A stretch of DNA of 64,000 nucleotides from JBHJHP01 sp042219825 (GTDB lineage: Bacteria; Bacteroidota; Bacteroidia; Bacteroidales; UBA5342), in NCBI RefSeq assembly GCF_042219825.1, contig NZ_JBHJHQ010000001.1, positions 62,001-126,000 on the forward strand, in the 5' to 3' direction. The translations under genes and the position numbers were made by a program. The notes under the pieces are model-generated. The model saw only the letters and a list, made by a program, of their open reading frames with translations, made no database searches and had not been told where the DNA came from. Of the stretch, positions 53,746 through 63,468 are shown piece after piece. Each line of letters starts with the position of its first letter. Position 1 is the stretch's first letter.

Positions 53746-55902
53746 ATGAAACATATGAAGCCTCATTTTTTTACGGGAAGCAAATTTGGTATCCTTAAAA
53801 CTACCTGGATATTAATGATAATCCTGTTACTATTTAGTGTTAAAACTACAGCTACTGATCCGGTTGAACCTGTTCCTGATTGTACCTGGACAGCCGATAA
53901 TGGAAATGGTACTTTTACAAATCCCTTATTCTATGAGGAGTTTTCGGATCCGGACATGATTCGCGTGGGAGACGACTATTATCTGACAGGGACGACCATG
54001 CACACCATGCCCGGACTGCCTGTATTGCATTCAAAGGATCTCGTAAACTGGGAATTGTTGAGCTATGCAGTGGAACGTTTAGACATGGGGCCGGAAATGC
54101 GTTTGGAAGGCGGACGTGATTTTTACGGACAGGGAATCTGGGCGCCTTGTTTCAGATACCATAAAGATACCTTCTACATATTCTCCAATGTAAATGGCCA
54201 TGGAACACAAATCTTTACGTCTGCTGATCCTAAGGGGCCATGGAAGCAACGCACCATGAATGCCCGCCTGCATGATGTAACCGTTTTATTCGATGATGAT
54301 GGAAAGATTTATGCGGTATGGGGATATAACGAAGTGAAAATGGTTCAACTGACAGATGATTTAATGGATGTGGTGCCCGGAACCGAACATGTAATAGTGG
54401 AGGCAGGAAGTGGTGCCGGGGAAGGAAGCCATATTTATAAAATCAACGGAAAATATTACATTACCAACACCAATTATGATCCTCTGTGTTACCAGGTTTG
54501 TTTGAGGGCAGATAAACCTTATGGCCCCTACGAGGTAAACGTGATGAGTGCTGAAGAAAATTTTGGTGAAGGTCAGCGCATGCGTATTTTCAATACACGC
54601 CAGGGACCTCCGTTTGACATTGTGAGATTCCCTGAAAATTATGTAGGGTGCATTCCGATGCATCAGGGAGGAATAGTACAGATTCAATCAGGTGAGTGGT
54701 GGGGATGGTCCATGCTGGACTATAATTCCATTGGAAGAGTGATAGGCCTGTCACCTGTTACATGGCAGGATGGATGGCCGTATTTTGGGCTGACGGGTAA
54801 CCTGACCCGTTCACCAAGAACCTGGATCAAGCCGAATACAGGATTTACTTCCGAACCGCATGCCCCGTTTGAGAGGGATGATGATTTCAGCGGGCCGATA
54901 TTAAAAAATGTCTGGCAATGGAACCATGTACCGGTGGATACGAAATGGTCACTTAAAGAGCGTAAGGGCTATCTGAGACTTCATTCCCTTCCGGCTGAAA
55001 CTTTCTGGCATGCCAGAAATTCTTTGACTCAGAGAGGCATCGGGCCGGAATCATTTGCCGTAACGGAACTTGATTTAAAGGGACTAAAAGATGGAGACAT
55101 TGCAGGTCTGGCGCTTTTGAATCTGCCGTATGCCTGGATTGGTGTGGTTCAGAAAGGAAAGGTTCGTGAAATTCAGTTTTATAACCAGCAGGAGCAGAAA
55201 ACACTGACTGTGGATACAAAAGCTAAAAAGATATGGTTCCGAGCGTACTGTAATTTTGATACCGATATGGGCAAACTGAGTTACAGCCTTGACGGGGAGA
55301 ACTTCACAGATCTGGGAGGAGAAATTCTGATGCCGTATCAGCTGCGAACGTTTCAGGGGGTGCGGTATGCCTTGTTTAACTTCAATAGAGGCGGGAAGGA
55401 TGGCGGTTATGCTGATTTCAACAGCTTCAGGGTTATAGAGCCCAGATGCCAGAGTCTGACAAGGCCAATTCCATACGATGAGGTGATTACATTAAACAGT
55501 CTGGCTGACGGTTCTGTGTTGGTGAACTGGAGAAATCATCTGCGTCCGGTGGAGGAGGGCAGCCGTTTTGCCAATGGTGACCTGGCAAAATTCAGGGTGC
55601 TTGATCGCGGACAGGGCAGAATTGCGCTTCAGTCAGTTGCAACCGGTGGTTTTGTTACAGTTAAAGGTTTGGGAGGACTGGCCGAAGTTCGAGTTGAACC
55701 GGAAGACAAAGGTGAGGCATCCATGTTTCAGTGGACCGATATGCTGAAAGGTGATCTGATGCTGATGTCATTGTACACGAACCGGTATTTGTTTGTGGAT
55801 CCGTTCGCAAACAGTTTGTGTTCAGCCGATGCAAGAGGTGCACGACCCGACCGGAAAGGCGGTGCCTGTTTTGTATGGAACCTGGCAGAAATTGAAAAAT
55901 AG
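53746..55902 (+). CDS. GH43-family glycosidase with C-terminal beta-sandwich modules
   Basis: 718 residues with a membrane-like signal (about 20-35). GH43 five-bladed propeller at 55-370: Asp in EEFSDPDMI (Asp68), a second Asp in ARLHDVTVLFDDDGK and a catalytic Glu in GEGSHIYKINGKYY. GH43 is mostly beta-xylosidase or alpha-L-arabinofuranosidase. Residues 385-575 resemble a DUF1349 or lectin-like sandwich and the last 130 a beta-trefoil-like or fascin-like part (LANGD..., FVTVKGLGG). No T9SS tail. Plant-type arabinoxylan or arabinan side chains are likely substrates. Confidence 0.85.
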   Translation: MKHMKPHFFTGSKFGILKTTWILMIILLLFSVKTTATDPVEPVPDCTWTADNGNGTFTNPLFYEEFSDPDMIRVGDDYYLTGTTMHTMPGLPVLHSKDLVNWELLSYAVERLDMGPEMRLEGGRDFYGQGIWAPCFRYHKDTFYIFSNVNGHGTQIFTSADPKGPWKQRTMNARLHDVTVLFDDDGKIYAVWGYNEVKMVQLTDDLMDVVPGTEHVIVEAGSGAGEGSHIYKINGKYYITNTNYDPLCYQVCLRADKPYGPYEVNVMSAEENFGEGQRMRIFNTRQGPPFDIVRFPENYVGCIPMHQGGIVQIQSGEWWGWSMLDYNSIGRVIGLSPVTWQDGWPYFGLTGNLTRSPRTWIKPNTGFTSEPHAPFERDDDFSGPILKNVWQWNHVPVDTKWSLKERKGYLRLHSLPAETFWHARNSLTQRGIGPESFAVTELDLKGLKDGDIAGLALLNLPYAWIGVVQKGKVREIQFYNQQEQKTLTVDTKAKKIWFRAYCNFDTDMGKLSYSLDGENFTDLGGEILMPYQLRTFQGVRYALFNFNRGGKDGGYADFNSFRVIEPRCQSLTRPIPYDEVITLNSLADGSVLVNWRNHLRPVEEGSRFANGDLAKFRVLDRGQGRIALQSVATGGFVTVKGLGGLAEVRVEPEDKGEASMFQWTDMLKGDLMLMSLYTNRYLFVDPFANSLCSADARGARPDRKGGACFVWNLAEIEK

Positions 55903-55920
55903 AATTGGTTCAGGACCTCA

Positions 55921-56883
55921 TTATTTGTTCTGAATAATGATTTTATGTGTTCCTGAACTGTCTTTTATAATATAAACGGAATTCGGTTTGAGCTGGCTGC
56001 GAAAACCCGGGTTCCGTTTTCCTTTGTATACACTTCTTCCTGAAAGATCAAAGATTTCAATATTGTCATCTTCCGGAACCAGATTGTTGTTCTGTAGGTT
56101 TGTTGCAGTTCCCCAGATGGAATTTACCCATTCAGGATGATCAATAAACGGATTGCGGTTCTGCTGATAGCTGTAAATGACGTTGTTCCTGTTTTGCTCA
56201 AATGCATCTACCGGATCAGCACTATTCCAGCTCAAAAGATCAGAAAGTACACCATGAAACGGACTTTTATCGCTGGATGACATTACTTCGTCAATTGGCT
56301 CCAGATCAGGTTCCCCATTTTCGCCTTCGTATCGTGTTGCCATATAAAATATAATTCTGGCCACATCACCTTTTACCGCGTCCCTTGGTTCAAACGTAAA
56401 GTCATTGCCAATATAACAGCCGGTAAACACCCCATCGTCATTTACCGGATTCACAGAAGCTGCAAAGCTGCGGTTGCTGCGCAGAGAATTCACGCTGACG
56501 TCGCAGGGTTTAAGGTTATGGGCATCCGTTCCTGTTCCTGTTTCTGTGCCAAAATCACCACGTGATTTGGCCCATACATGTTCACGGGTCCACCCCTGTG
56601 CATTGTTGTATTCCTGCGGTCCGTTAACACTCCGGGCGGTGTAAATAAGGATTACATTGTCTGAGATTTCCGGATCCCGGTCAGCCTCTTTTAAAATATC
56701 CCATGTATCTGTTGTATTTGCTGTATAAGGATATTCCACATGACCTTTGATAATGTTGTATAACGCTGTTTTTAACTGTTCTCCGGTTTTTCCTTCAGCA
56801 GAGCTGTAATAACCTGAAGGAATTTGTGCCAACTGAATAGTGCATTGCAAAGAAAAAAGCAACAAAGCTAATACATACCTCAT
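55921..56883 (-). CDS. Secreted endonuclease I-family nuclease with T9SS tail
   Basis: 320 residues with signal ending TIQLAQ. The endonuclease I motifs are present: WTREHVWAKSRGDF (His catalytic), GTDAHNLKP and NSLRSNRSF, with metal-binding Asn and Glu. These enzymes degrade DNA outside the cell. The final 65 residues (IEIFDLSGRSVYKG...SVYIIKDSSGTHKIIIQNK) are a type IX sorting domain, supporting secretion. Role in nutrient (phosphate) scavenging or biofilm is inference. Convergent with the GH43 gene by 18 bp. Confidence 0.9.
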   Translation of the reverse strand: MRYVLALLLFSLQCTIQLAQIPSGYYSSAEGKTGEQLKTALYNIIKGHVEYPYTANTTDTWDILKEADRDPEISDNVILIYTARSVNGPQEYNNAQGWTREHVWAKSRGDFGTETGTGTDAHNLKPCDVSVNSLRSNRSFAASVNPVNDDGVFTGCYIGNDFTFEPRDAVKGDVARIIFYMATRYEGENGEPDLEPIDEVMSSSDKSPFHGVLSDLLSWNSADPVDAFEQNRNNVIYSYQQNRNPFIDHPEWVNSIWGTATNLQNNNLVPEDDNIEIFDLSGRSVYKGKRNPGFRSQLKPNSVYIIKDSSGTHKIIIQNK

Positions 56884-57108
56884 AATAATATCCTTAAACC
56901 TGTTTGAACCAAACGTGTAGTCAGGTTCGTAATTAACTGATTTCCGTTAGAGCCAAAGGTAACGGTTTTAAGTTAATTACCAGATTAATTAACACTTGGT
57001 TTTAGGTAGGCTTCAACACTATTTTGCCATTTTAAGGTTTATTATATGCCTTCGGGTTAAACAATATATGCCGGTTGTTATGTTATTAGTGATAAAGAAA
57101 ACAGAAAT

Positions 57109-58122
57109 ATGAGCAATGTAATTAAAAGTATAAAACCTTTGGGATTTAACTGGGAAACACGCGATCCGTTTTTATTTTGTGTTCATCATAATGATCATTA
57201 TCCCCATGGCAATGAGCATATGGGACCGGATGCTTCTCTTGCCGGAAGGAACATCGGGAACGACTTTACTGTTAAGGACGGCTGGCGGATGTATCATGGC
57301 GAAAAGGTTCCAGGATTTCCTGCACATCCGCATAGGGGTTTTGAAACGATTACCATTGTTTTAAAAGGCTTTATCGATCATTCTGATTCCGCCAATGCGG
57401 CTTGCCGCTATGGCAATGGCGACGTGCAGTGGATGACTGCCGGTTCAGGATTGCAGCATGCTGAAATGTTCCCGTTGTTGAACAGGAATGAAGACAATCC
57501 GTTGGAATTATTTCAGATATGGCTGAATTTGCCCCGGAAAAGCAAACTGTGTGATCCGTATTACACCATGTTCTGGGCAGAAGATATTCCCAAGGTTAAT
57601 TTGAAAAATTCAAAAAATAAACAGATTGAGATTAATGTAATAGCAGGGAAGATAAACGAAACAGATGCCTTAAAACCATCACCGGATTCCTGGGCCGCTG
57701 ATCCTGAAAATGATGTGGCGGTATGGTTAATAAAGTTGGATCCTGAAGCTGAATGGCAGATCCCGGAAACATCTCCCAGCGTAAACAGGGACCTGTTTTT
57801 TTACAAAGGTTCAACGCTGAAAATTGATGGTGAAGACATCAAAGCATATCATTCTGTAAGTCTTAAAGCAGATGAAGAAATTCAGGTTTTGAACGGTTCA
57901 GAAACAGCCTATTTGGTTTTGTTACAAGGGAAACCAATTAATGAGCCTGTAGCACAGTATGGTCCGTTTGTAATGAACTACGAAGCGGAAATCCGGCAGG
58001 CTTATAGCGAGTACCGACAAACACAGTTTGGCGGATGGCCGTGGGGAAGTTATGAAATGGTTCATCCACGTGATAAAGGACGTTTTGCGATTTATGCGGA
58101 TGGTAGGGAGGAGGTAAAATAA
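57109..58122 (+). CDS. Pirin-family cupin protein
   Basis: 337 residues with two cupin folds. The conserved pirin motif is visible as FPAHPHRGFETITIVLKG (His ligands), followed by MTAGSGLQHAEMFPLL with another His and Glu. Pirins bind iron; some have quercetin 2,3-dioxygenase activity. No signal peptide, cytoplasmic. It stands alone between the endonuclease and the rhomboid gene. Upstream there is no full consensus promoter visible. Confidence 0.9.
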   Translation: MSNVIKSIKPLGFNWETRDPFLFCVHHNDHYPHGNEHMGPDASLAGRNIGNDFTVKDGWRMYHGEKVPGFPAHPHRGFETITIVLKGFIDHSDSANAACRYGNGDVQWMTAGSGLQHAEMFPLLNRNEDNPLELFQIWLNLPRKSKLCDPYYTMFWAEDIPKVNLKNSKNKQIEINVIAGKINETDALKPSPDSWAADPENDVAVWLIKLDPEAEWQIPETSPSVNRDLFFYKGSTLKIDGEDIKAYHSVSLKADEEIQVLNGSETAYLVLLQGKPINEPVAQYGPFVMNYEAEIRQAYSEYRQTQFGGWPWGSYEMVHPRDKGRFAIYADGREEVK

Positions 58123-58226
58123 ACTGAAGGCAGGAGAAGACCTACATCAGAGTAATCATCGGAATTTGGATTATTCTGTTTTTTCTTATAATTTCATCCA
58201 CAGTGATAATTTTATAATTGCCTGTG

Positions 58227-59891
58227 ATGACCAGAAAAGAACATGTTTGTTTTTGCCGTGTTTGTGACAACAGTAAATTCAGTAAAGAAAAGGGGCTTAT
58301 TTGTGGCCTGACCGATGATCTTGCAGACTTTGAAGTCGACTGTATTAATTTTTCCGGAGACAGGAGCAAAATTGTGTTACCTGAATCAAAGCGGAATGAT
58401 TCTATGGAAAGTCTGTTGAATCCTGAACCGAAAGTAAAAAAAGAGAACCCTTTTTTTAAATTCCTGGTACAACATCTGGTTACAACATTTCTTGCTGCCG
58501 TTCTTTTGATCGTATTTTTGGTAATGCTTTTATCGGGTGCCCATATTTTTGAACCGGATATCCAGTCTATGATAAAATGGGGCGCCAATACAAAATTATT
58601 ATCCTTTGGTGGCCAATTCTGGAGGCTGATAACAAGCAATTTTATTCATTTTGGAATTATTCATTTGCTCTTTAATCTCTATGCCTTAATATTTGTGGGA
58701 ATGCATCTGGAACGTTTAATAGGGCATTACAGATTATTCATTTCATTCATGATTACCGGTATAGTTTCTGCAATTACAACTGCACTCTGGCATGACAGTG
58801 CTTTGGTCACTGCAGGTGCGTCCGGTGCGATATTCGGATTGTTTGGTGTGTACATTGCTGTACTGACGACGGGATTTGTTGAAAAGAAACTCAGGTCAGG
58901 ATTATTAATCAGTGTGATAGTTTTTGTGGCATATAATCTGCTGGGAGGTATGAAAGAAGGTATCGATAATGTAGCTCATATCGGAGGCTTATGCAGCGGT
59001 TTGGTGATTGGATATGCGTTGTATCCGTCCTTAAAACATAAGGATTCCGTGTTTCATGAATATATTGTTGGTTCGGTTCCGGTTATATTGCTATTTGTTG
59101 CATGTGTTGTAGTAGTTCTAAGGTCTCCTGATAGATTAGCTGAAATGGATGAATTATATCAGGAGTTTTATTCACACGAGAATAAGGCGCTTAAATTTTA
59201 TGAGCTTGACAGAACCAGAAGTCAGAATGAATTTATCAGTTACATAGATGATATAAGTATCCCGGAATTTGAAAAATGTATTGAGGTTGCCGCTAAAATT
59301 AATCAGATAGATGGTTTAACGGATGAACATTATTATATCGCTTCGTTATTTGAACGGTATGCGAATTACAGGATAGAATGTTTCAGTTACATCCGGCGGA
59401 ATATAGATGAAAATACATCCAGATACACAGCCAGAATTTACTATTACGATAAAATAATGCAAAAGATTATAGGTAGACTTCAGGGAGACGAAACTCCGGA
59501 CAGTTTACTGGTTACAGATCCCAAAGTGCTTGCATATGAGGAAAGCAAGAGAGATCAGGTGGAGGAGACCATCTCACGGATTCGTTCAGGATTAGGTCAG
59601 GCTGAATTACTTGAAGAATTTCTGGATTACAGAGATTCCAAACCTGAAGTAAAACGCATTATGAATTCTTCAGTATTGAGCTGGAGGTTTAAAAACGACT
59701 ATTTGACTAATGAGCAGAAACTGGCAGATCTTGAAGATATTTTATATGTAATTGACGGAAATCCTGTTGAAACTTTGGAAAACTTTGATATATCATCCAT
59801 TATTACAATGACTTATTACACACCTGATGTTGCAAAATCGTTTTATGGTGAAAAAGGACTGAATGGCGCTGTGTTAATTACCACAAAATAA
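58227..59891 (+). CDS. Rhomboid-family intramembrane protease with unusual C-terminal tail
   Basis: 554 residues from the ATG at 58227 (an in-frame TTG lies at 58218). A Cys-rich N-terminus (Cys8, 10, 13, 26, 39) may bind zinc. The rhomboid core (about 80-270) has membrane helices, the nucleophile in GASGAIFG (Ser199) and the catalytic His in AHIGG (His251). The long C-terminal region is helical and ends in a TonB-dependent-receptor plug-like signature, FYGEKGLNGAVLITTK. Family role: cleaves membrane proteins within the bilayer. The tail suggests a partner in outer-membrane transport but is unproven. Confidence 0.85.
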   Translation: MTRKEHVCFCRVCDNSKFSKEKGLICGLTDDLADFEVDCINFSGDRSKIVLPESKRNDSMESLLNPEPKVKKENPFFKFLVQHLVTTFLAAVLLIVFLVMLLSGAHIFEPDIQSMIKWGANTKLLSFGGQFWRLITSNFIHFGIIHLLFNLYALIFVGMHLERLIGHYRLFISFMITGIVSAITTALWHDSALVTAGASGAIFGLFGVYIAVLTTGFVEKKLRSGLLISVIVFVAYNLLGGMKEGIDNVAHIGGLCSGLVIGYALYPSLKHKDSVFHEYIVGSVPVILLFVACVVVVLRSPDRLAEMDELYQEFYSHENKALKFYELDRTRSQNEFISYIDDISIPEFEKCIEVAAKINQIDGLTDEHYYIASLFERYANYRIECFSYIRRNIDENTSRYTARIYYYDKIMQKIIGRLQGDETPDSLLVTDPKVLAYEESKRDQVEETISRIRSGLGQAELLEEFLDYRDSKPEVKRIMNSSVLSWRFKNDYLTNEQKLADLEDILYVIDGNPVETLENFDISSIITMTYYTPDVAKSFYGEKGLNGAVLITTK

Positions 59892-59984
59892 CAGATTATA
59901 AGAAATCCTGAACTTATTGTTCTTATCTGATGGCTTCCAGCTATCTTTTTTATATTTTAGTTGCCGTTAAGATTTACTGTAATT

Positions 59985-60929
59985 ATGATGAAAAAACTAT
60001 TCTCAACCCTCGCAGTTATTTTGTTGTTTTTATCCTGTGCCAAACCGGAACAGGAAGTCTACATGTTCTCCTTTTTTCAAAATAATGGTCAGGATGGTTT
60101 ACACCTGGCATATAGTTATGACGGTTTGTCCTGGACTGCTCTTAATGACAATAAGTCGTTTTTAGCACCGGAAGTTGGAAATGCTAAACTGATGCGGGAT
60201 CCTTGTATTATTAAGGGCGGCGATGGTTTGTTTCACATGGTGTGGACAGTGAGCTGGAATGATAAGGGGATTGGTTATGCCAGTTCTCCGGATTTGATTA
60301 ACTGGTCCGAACAGAAGTTTATACCGGTAATGGAACATGAAAAGGGGGCCAGAAACTGCTGGGCACCAGAGTTATTTTACGACAAGGATTCCAGCCGGTA
60401 TATGATTTACTGGGCTACAACAATTCCGGGCAGATTTGAGGAAACGGATTCAACCGGCGACAGTGGCTATAATCACAGAATGTACTATACAACAACTAAG
60501 GATTTTAAAACATTTACTGATACAAAATTGCTTTACGATAAAGGCTTTAACGCCATCGATGCCACTATTCAGAAGATTGGCGGTAAATACGTGATGTTTG
60601 TTAAAAATGAAACCAAATATCCAAAGGCGGAAAAAAATATCAGAATTGCAACCAGTGATTATTTAACCGGTGGATATTCGGAGCCATCTAAGCCAATTAC
60701 CGATAACTGGGTGGAAGGACCAACAGTAGCCAAAACAGATATGGGGTGGGTGGTTTACTTTGATAAATATACCCGTCATAGCATGGGTGCTGTTTTATCT
60801 GATGATTTAAAAAACTGGACTGAAATATCTGATAAATTAAGCTTTCCTGCTGGTACCAGACATGGTTCTGTATTTAAAGTTAAAAAGAGTATTCTGGAAA
60901 ATATCAAAAAATCAGAAGCAGCTGAATAA
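59985..60929 (+). CDS. GH43-like arabinanase/xylosidase-family lipoprotein
   Basis: 314 residues from the ATG at 59985; lipobox FLSC (Cys18). The propeller carries MRDPCIIKGGDGLFHMVWT (Asp), AIDATIQKIGGKYVMF (Asp) and VEGPTVAKTDMG (Glu), the three acids of GH43-type glycosidases, and NCWAPELFYDKD. It is anchored to the membrane, likely surface exposed. Its substrate cannot be named; the neighbourhood of pectin and arabinan genes suggests L-arabinose side chains. Confidence 0.83.
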   Translation: MMKKLFSTLAVILLFLSCAKPEQEVYMFSFFQNNGQDGLHLAYSYDGLSWTALNDNKSFLAPEVGNAKLMRDPCIIKGGDGLFHMVWTVSWNDKGIGYASSPDLINWSEQKFIPVMEHEKGARNCWAPELFYDKDSSRYMIYWATTIPGRFEETDSTGDSGYNHRMYYTTTKDFKTFTDTKLLYDKGFNAIDATIQKIGGKYVMFVKNETKYPKAEKNIRIATSDYLTGGYSEPSKPITDNWVEGPTVAKTDMGWVVYFDKYTRHSMGAVLSDDLKNWTEISDKLSFPAGTRHGSVFKVKKSILENIKKSEAAE

Positions 60930-61009
60930 CTTTTCAAAATAAAACCGTTATCTTTAAGGCTTAAACCTGAATATTTACAGAAGTAAATATTAATTGATTA
61001 CCTGTTGTT

Positions 61010-61522
61010 ATGAACGATCAGAGAGTAGATTTTGTCATTGAAAAGGATGTCCTTGGACTTGAGAAAACTGATTTCCAAATAATTCAACCCAACGAAGAAA
61101 AGCCGAAGAATATTGATTATTCATTGGTTTATCACATGCCAACCATTAAAAGAAGATATGTGTCTACTTTAATTGATGCATGTGCCATTGTTGTAATTTC
61201 ACTTACAATATCTTATATATACGAAGTGATTGAAAACGTACCGGGTATCATAAGGGGAATCACCTTTTTTCTTGTAATTTTCTTTTATGAACCTATTTTA
61301 ATAACCACCGGATCTACTTTTGGACAATTGCTAACCAATATAAGGGTGCGAAAAATAAGCGACCCGGACAAAAAAATTAGCTTTTGGTCTGCCTGTGTGC
61401 GTTTTACGTTGAAAGTACTTCTAGGCTGGATCTCGTTTTTTACCATTACCTTTAACAGGAACAGAAGAGGGATACATGACTTTGTATCTTCCACAGTTGT
61501 ACTTTCTTTAGATGAGATGTAA
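61010..61522 (+). CDS. RDD-family membrane protein
   Basis: 170 residues. RDD pattern RYVSTLIDACAIVVI with Arg and Asp at the start of the first membrane helix, then GSTFGQLLTNIRVRK and the last helix ending in NRRGIHDFVSSTVV. Function of RDD proteins is mostly unknown; some relate to ion transport. It is convergent with the HEAT-cyclophilin gene, with stop codons 2 bp apart. Confidence 0.85.
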   Translation: MNDQRVDFVIEKDVLGLEKTDFQIIQPNEEKPKNIDYSLVYHMPTIKRRYVSTLIDACAIVVISLTISYIYEVIENVPGIIRGITFFLVIFFYEPILITTGSTFGQLLTNIRVRKISDPDKKISFWSACVRFTLKVLLGWISFFTITFNRNRRGIHDFVSSTVVLSLDEM

Positions 61523-61524
61523 TA

Positions 61525-63468
61525 TCAGATCTTGTATTTGCACAATATTTCCATCCCATAAATCAGATCACCCGGCATTAAATGCTGAACTACTTTCTTA
61601 TTGCCGGTTATTCTTCCAAATACAGTATACCGGTTATCGTTCCACGGAGCAGGTGATATCATAATTGCAAAATGACTGGATTCCGTATCACGGCCGGCAG
61701 AGGCCATAACCACCACATTACTTCTGAATTTGTAATGGTTGAATTCTGATCTTATGCGCTCATTGGCGATTGCATCAAAACCTGGTTCTTTGGCTCCACC
61801 AGCTTGTTTTACATAATTGGGTATGACCCTGTAAAATGGTGCTCCTTCAAAAAAATCTTCCTTAATCAGGTCAACAAAGTGGCGTACCGAAAAAGGCGCA
61901 TCTTCCACCATCAGCTGCATGGTAAATTTTCCTTTTTCGGTATATACGTCTATTTTGAGATCCGATGGAATGGTAACAATTTTATTCCAGTTAAACGATT
62001 CAAAGGTTTCGGGTTGCTCGTAATATTCGGGATCCCAGTTTTCATCAGTTACTTCACCATTTTGAGATCGTTCAATTGCCTTTTTTATGGCATCAGGAAC
62101 TGTTTTGTCCTTAAAATTTTCAAACCTGCTTAAAGCATCCTTTAGCTGACCGGTTAAAAGCGTACTGTGAATAAATCCCGGTTTTGTTGTGAACCATGCG
62201 GCTTGTCTTACCAGATAAGGATTGTTTGTTGTAAGCCATCCTGAAAGAAGGGATGTAAATTCTCCAGCTGCAATTTTTCCATTATCGAGCATGTCGTTGA
62301 GCGTATAGGCCACAGAAAGAATAAAATCCCGGTCCTCAAACGATTTCATGTCATCAAATACCTGTTTGAAGTTCTCTTTCCGCATTAAAAGTGATTTGAT
62401 CAGTAACTGTTTCTCAAATCTGTCATCAGACGCTTTTAAATAGTCAGTTGCAATGGACGTAACAGTTTCAGCAATGTCGTTTTGCATAAAGGCACCCAGC
62501 AATGTGGCACGGATAATTTCATTTTCTTCAGTCTGAACATAATTGATCAGATTATCATCAGGTTTAATGTCGGATGCTGCAATGTATTGAGCCGCAGCAA
62601 GCTTTACACTAATGTGTTTATCGTTTTGAAGTGAATTCCAAATGGTCTGGTATACCTGCGGATTTTGAAATGGTTTTAATGCATTAATGGCTGAAATACG
62701 GACATTATAAACCGAATCCTCATTCAGAATACTTAACAGCCGGGTTTGAACATCGGCATCCGCATAACCCGAAAGAACACGGGTATAAATCATTCTGATC
62801 TCCGGACTCCCGTCAGAAACAGAAAGGAGCAAAGCTTTTATTTTGAGATCAGCAGGATATTTTCGTATTCTGTAAAAATAATGTCCTGACGCCAGTCTGG
62901 CTTCAAAAGGTGCTTTTTCATTCGCATCATTCAGCATGACAGACAGAGCTTCGTCGCTATTAATATTTCTCAGTCCTGCACGGTATATTCCCCAGGCTAT
63001 ACCTCCTTTAACGGTGTCATTTGCTTCCGGGTATTTGGCAATGAATGCTAATCCTTTGGAAGTCGCAACCCGGCCCAAAGCCTCAAGTTTGGTGGCTTTA
63101 ACTTTTGCATCATTTTCGGATGAAATGGATGCAATTAGTATGGGTTCCGCCGATATGGCGCCACACTGACCGATGGAAAAGGCAGCATTAATGCGAACAG
63201 AAGTGTCGGGATCGTTCAGCAATGGATACAAATATGACAGGTAACCACTATCCTGTATGGATGAGAAGGATAATGCCGCTTCGGCACGGTAGACTGGATT
63301 TTCACTTTTCAGGTAATTTATCAGACTGTCTGGTTGCCTGTTGTACTGATAGGTATATATTTTCTGGAGTTGAATATCCTCAAATTTATTCAGCTTTATG
63401 GGGCGCGGTTTTGGCTGACAAGCCAATATTGTCAGTACAAGTCCCGATAGTAATATTAAGTACTTCAT
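61525..63468 (-). CDS. HEAT-repeat lipoprotein fused to a cyclophilin-type PPIase
   Basis: 647 residues, lipobox LTILAC (Cys17). Residues 50-470 are HEAT repeats (PVYRAEAALSFSSIQDSGYLSYLYPLLNDPDTSVRINAAFSIGQ). Residues 500-645 are a cyclophilin domain: FTMQLMVEDAPFSVRHFVDLI, FYRVIPNYVKQAGGA, SSHFAIMISPAPWNDNRYTVFGRI. Cyclophilins isomerise prolyl bonds. Some catalytic positions, such as the usual Phe/Gln pair, are altered (KQAGG). The ATG overlaps the upstream gene stop as ATGA, so both are co-translated. Confidence 0.85.
   Translation of the reverse strand: MKYLILLSGLVLTILACQPKPRPIKLNKFEDIQLQKIYTYQYNRQPDSLINYLKSENPVYRAEAALSFSSIQDSGYLSYLYPLLNDPDTSVRINAAFSIGQCGAISAEPILIASISSENDAKVKATKLEALGRVATSKGLAFIAKYPEANDTVKGGIAWGIYRAGLRNINSDEALSVMLNDANEKAPFEARLASGHYFYRIRKYPADLKIKALLLSVSDGSPEIRMIYTRVLSGYADADVQTRLLSILNEDSVYNVRISAINALKPFQNPQVYQTIWNSLQNDKHISVKLAAAQYIAASDIKPDDNLINYVQTEENEIIRATLLGAFMQNDIAETVTSIATDYLKASDDRFEKQLLIKSLLMRKENFKQVFDDMKSFEDRDFILSVAYTLNDMLDNGKIAAGEFTSLLSGWLTTNNPYLVRQAAWFTTKPGFIHSTLLTGQLKDALSRFENFKDKTVPDAIKKAIERSQNGEVTDENWDPEYYEQPETFESFNWNKIVTIPSDLKIDVYTEKGKFTMQLMVEDAPFSVRHFVDLIKEDFFEGAPFYRVIPNYVKQAGGAKEPGFDAIANERIRSEFNHYKFRSNVVVMASAGRDTESSHFAIMISPAPWNDNRYTVFGRITGNKKVVQHLMPGDLIYGMEILCKYKI

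Noticed and set aside
58218..58226. TTG start of the rhomboid gene
   Set aside because: An ATG follows three codons later, and the extra residues add nothing to the Cys-rich domain.
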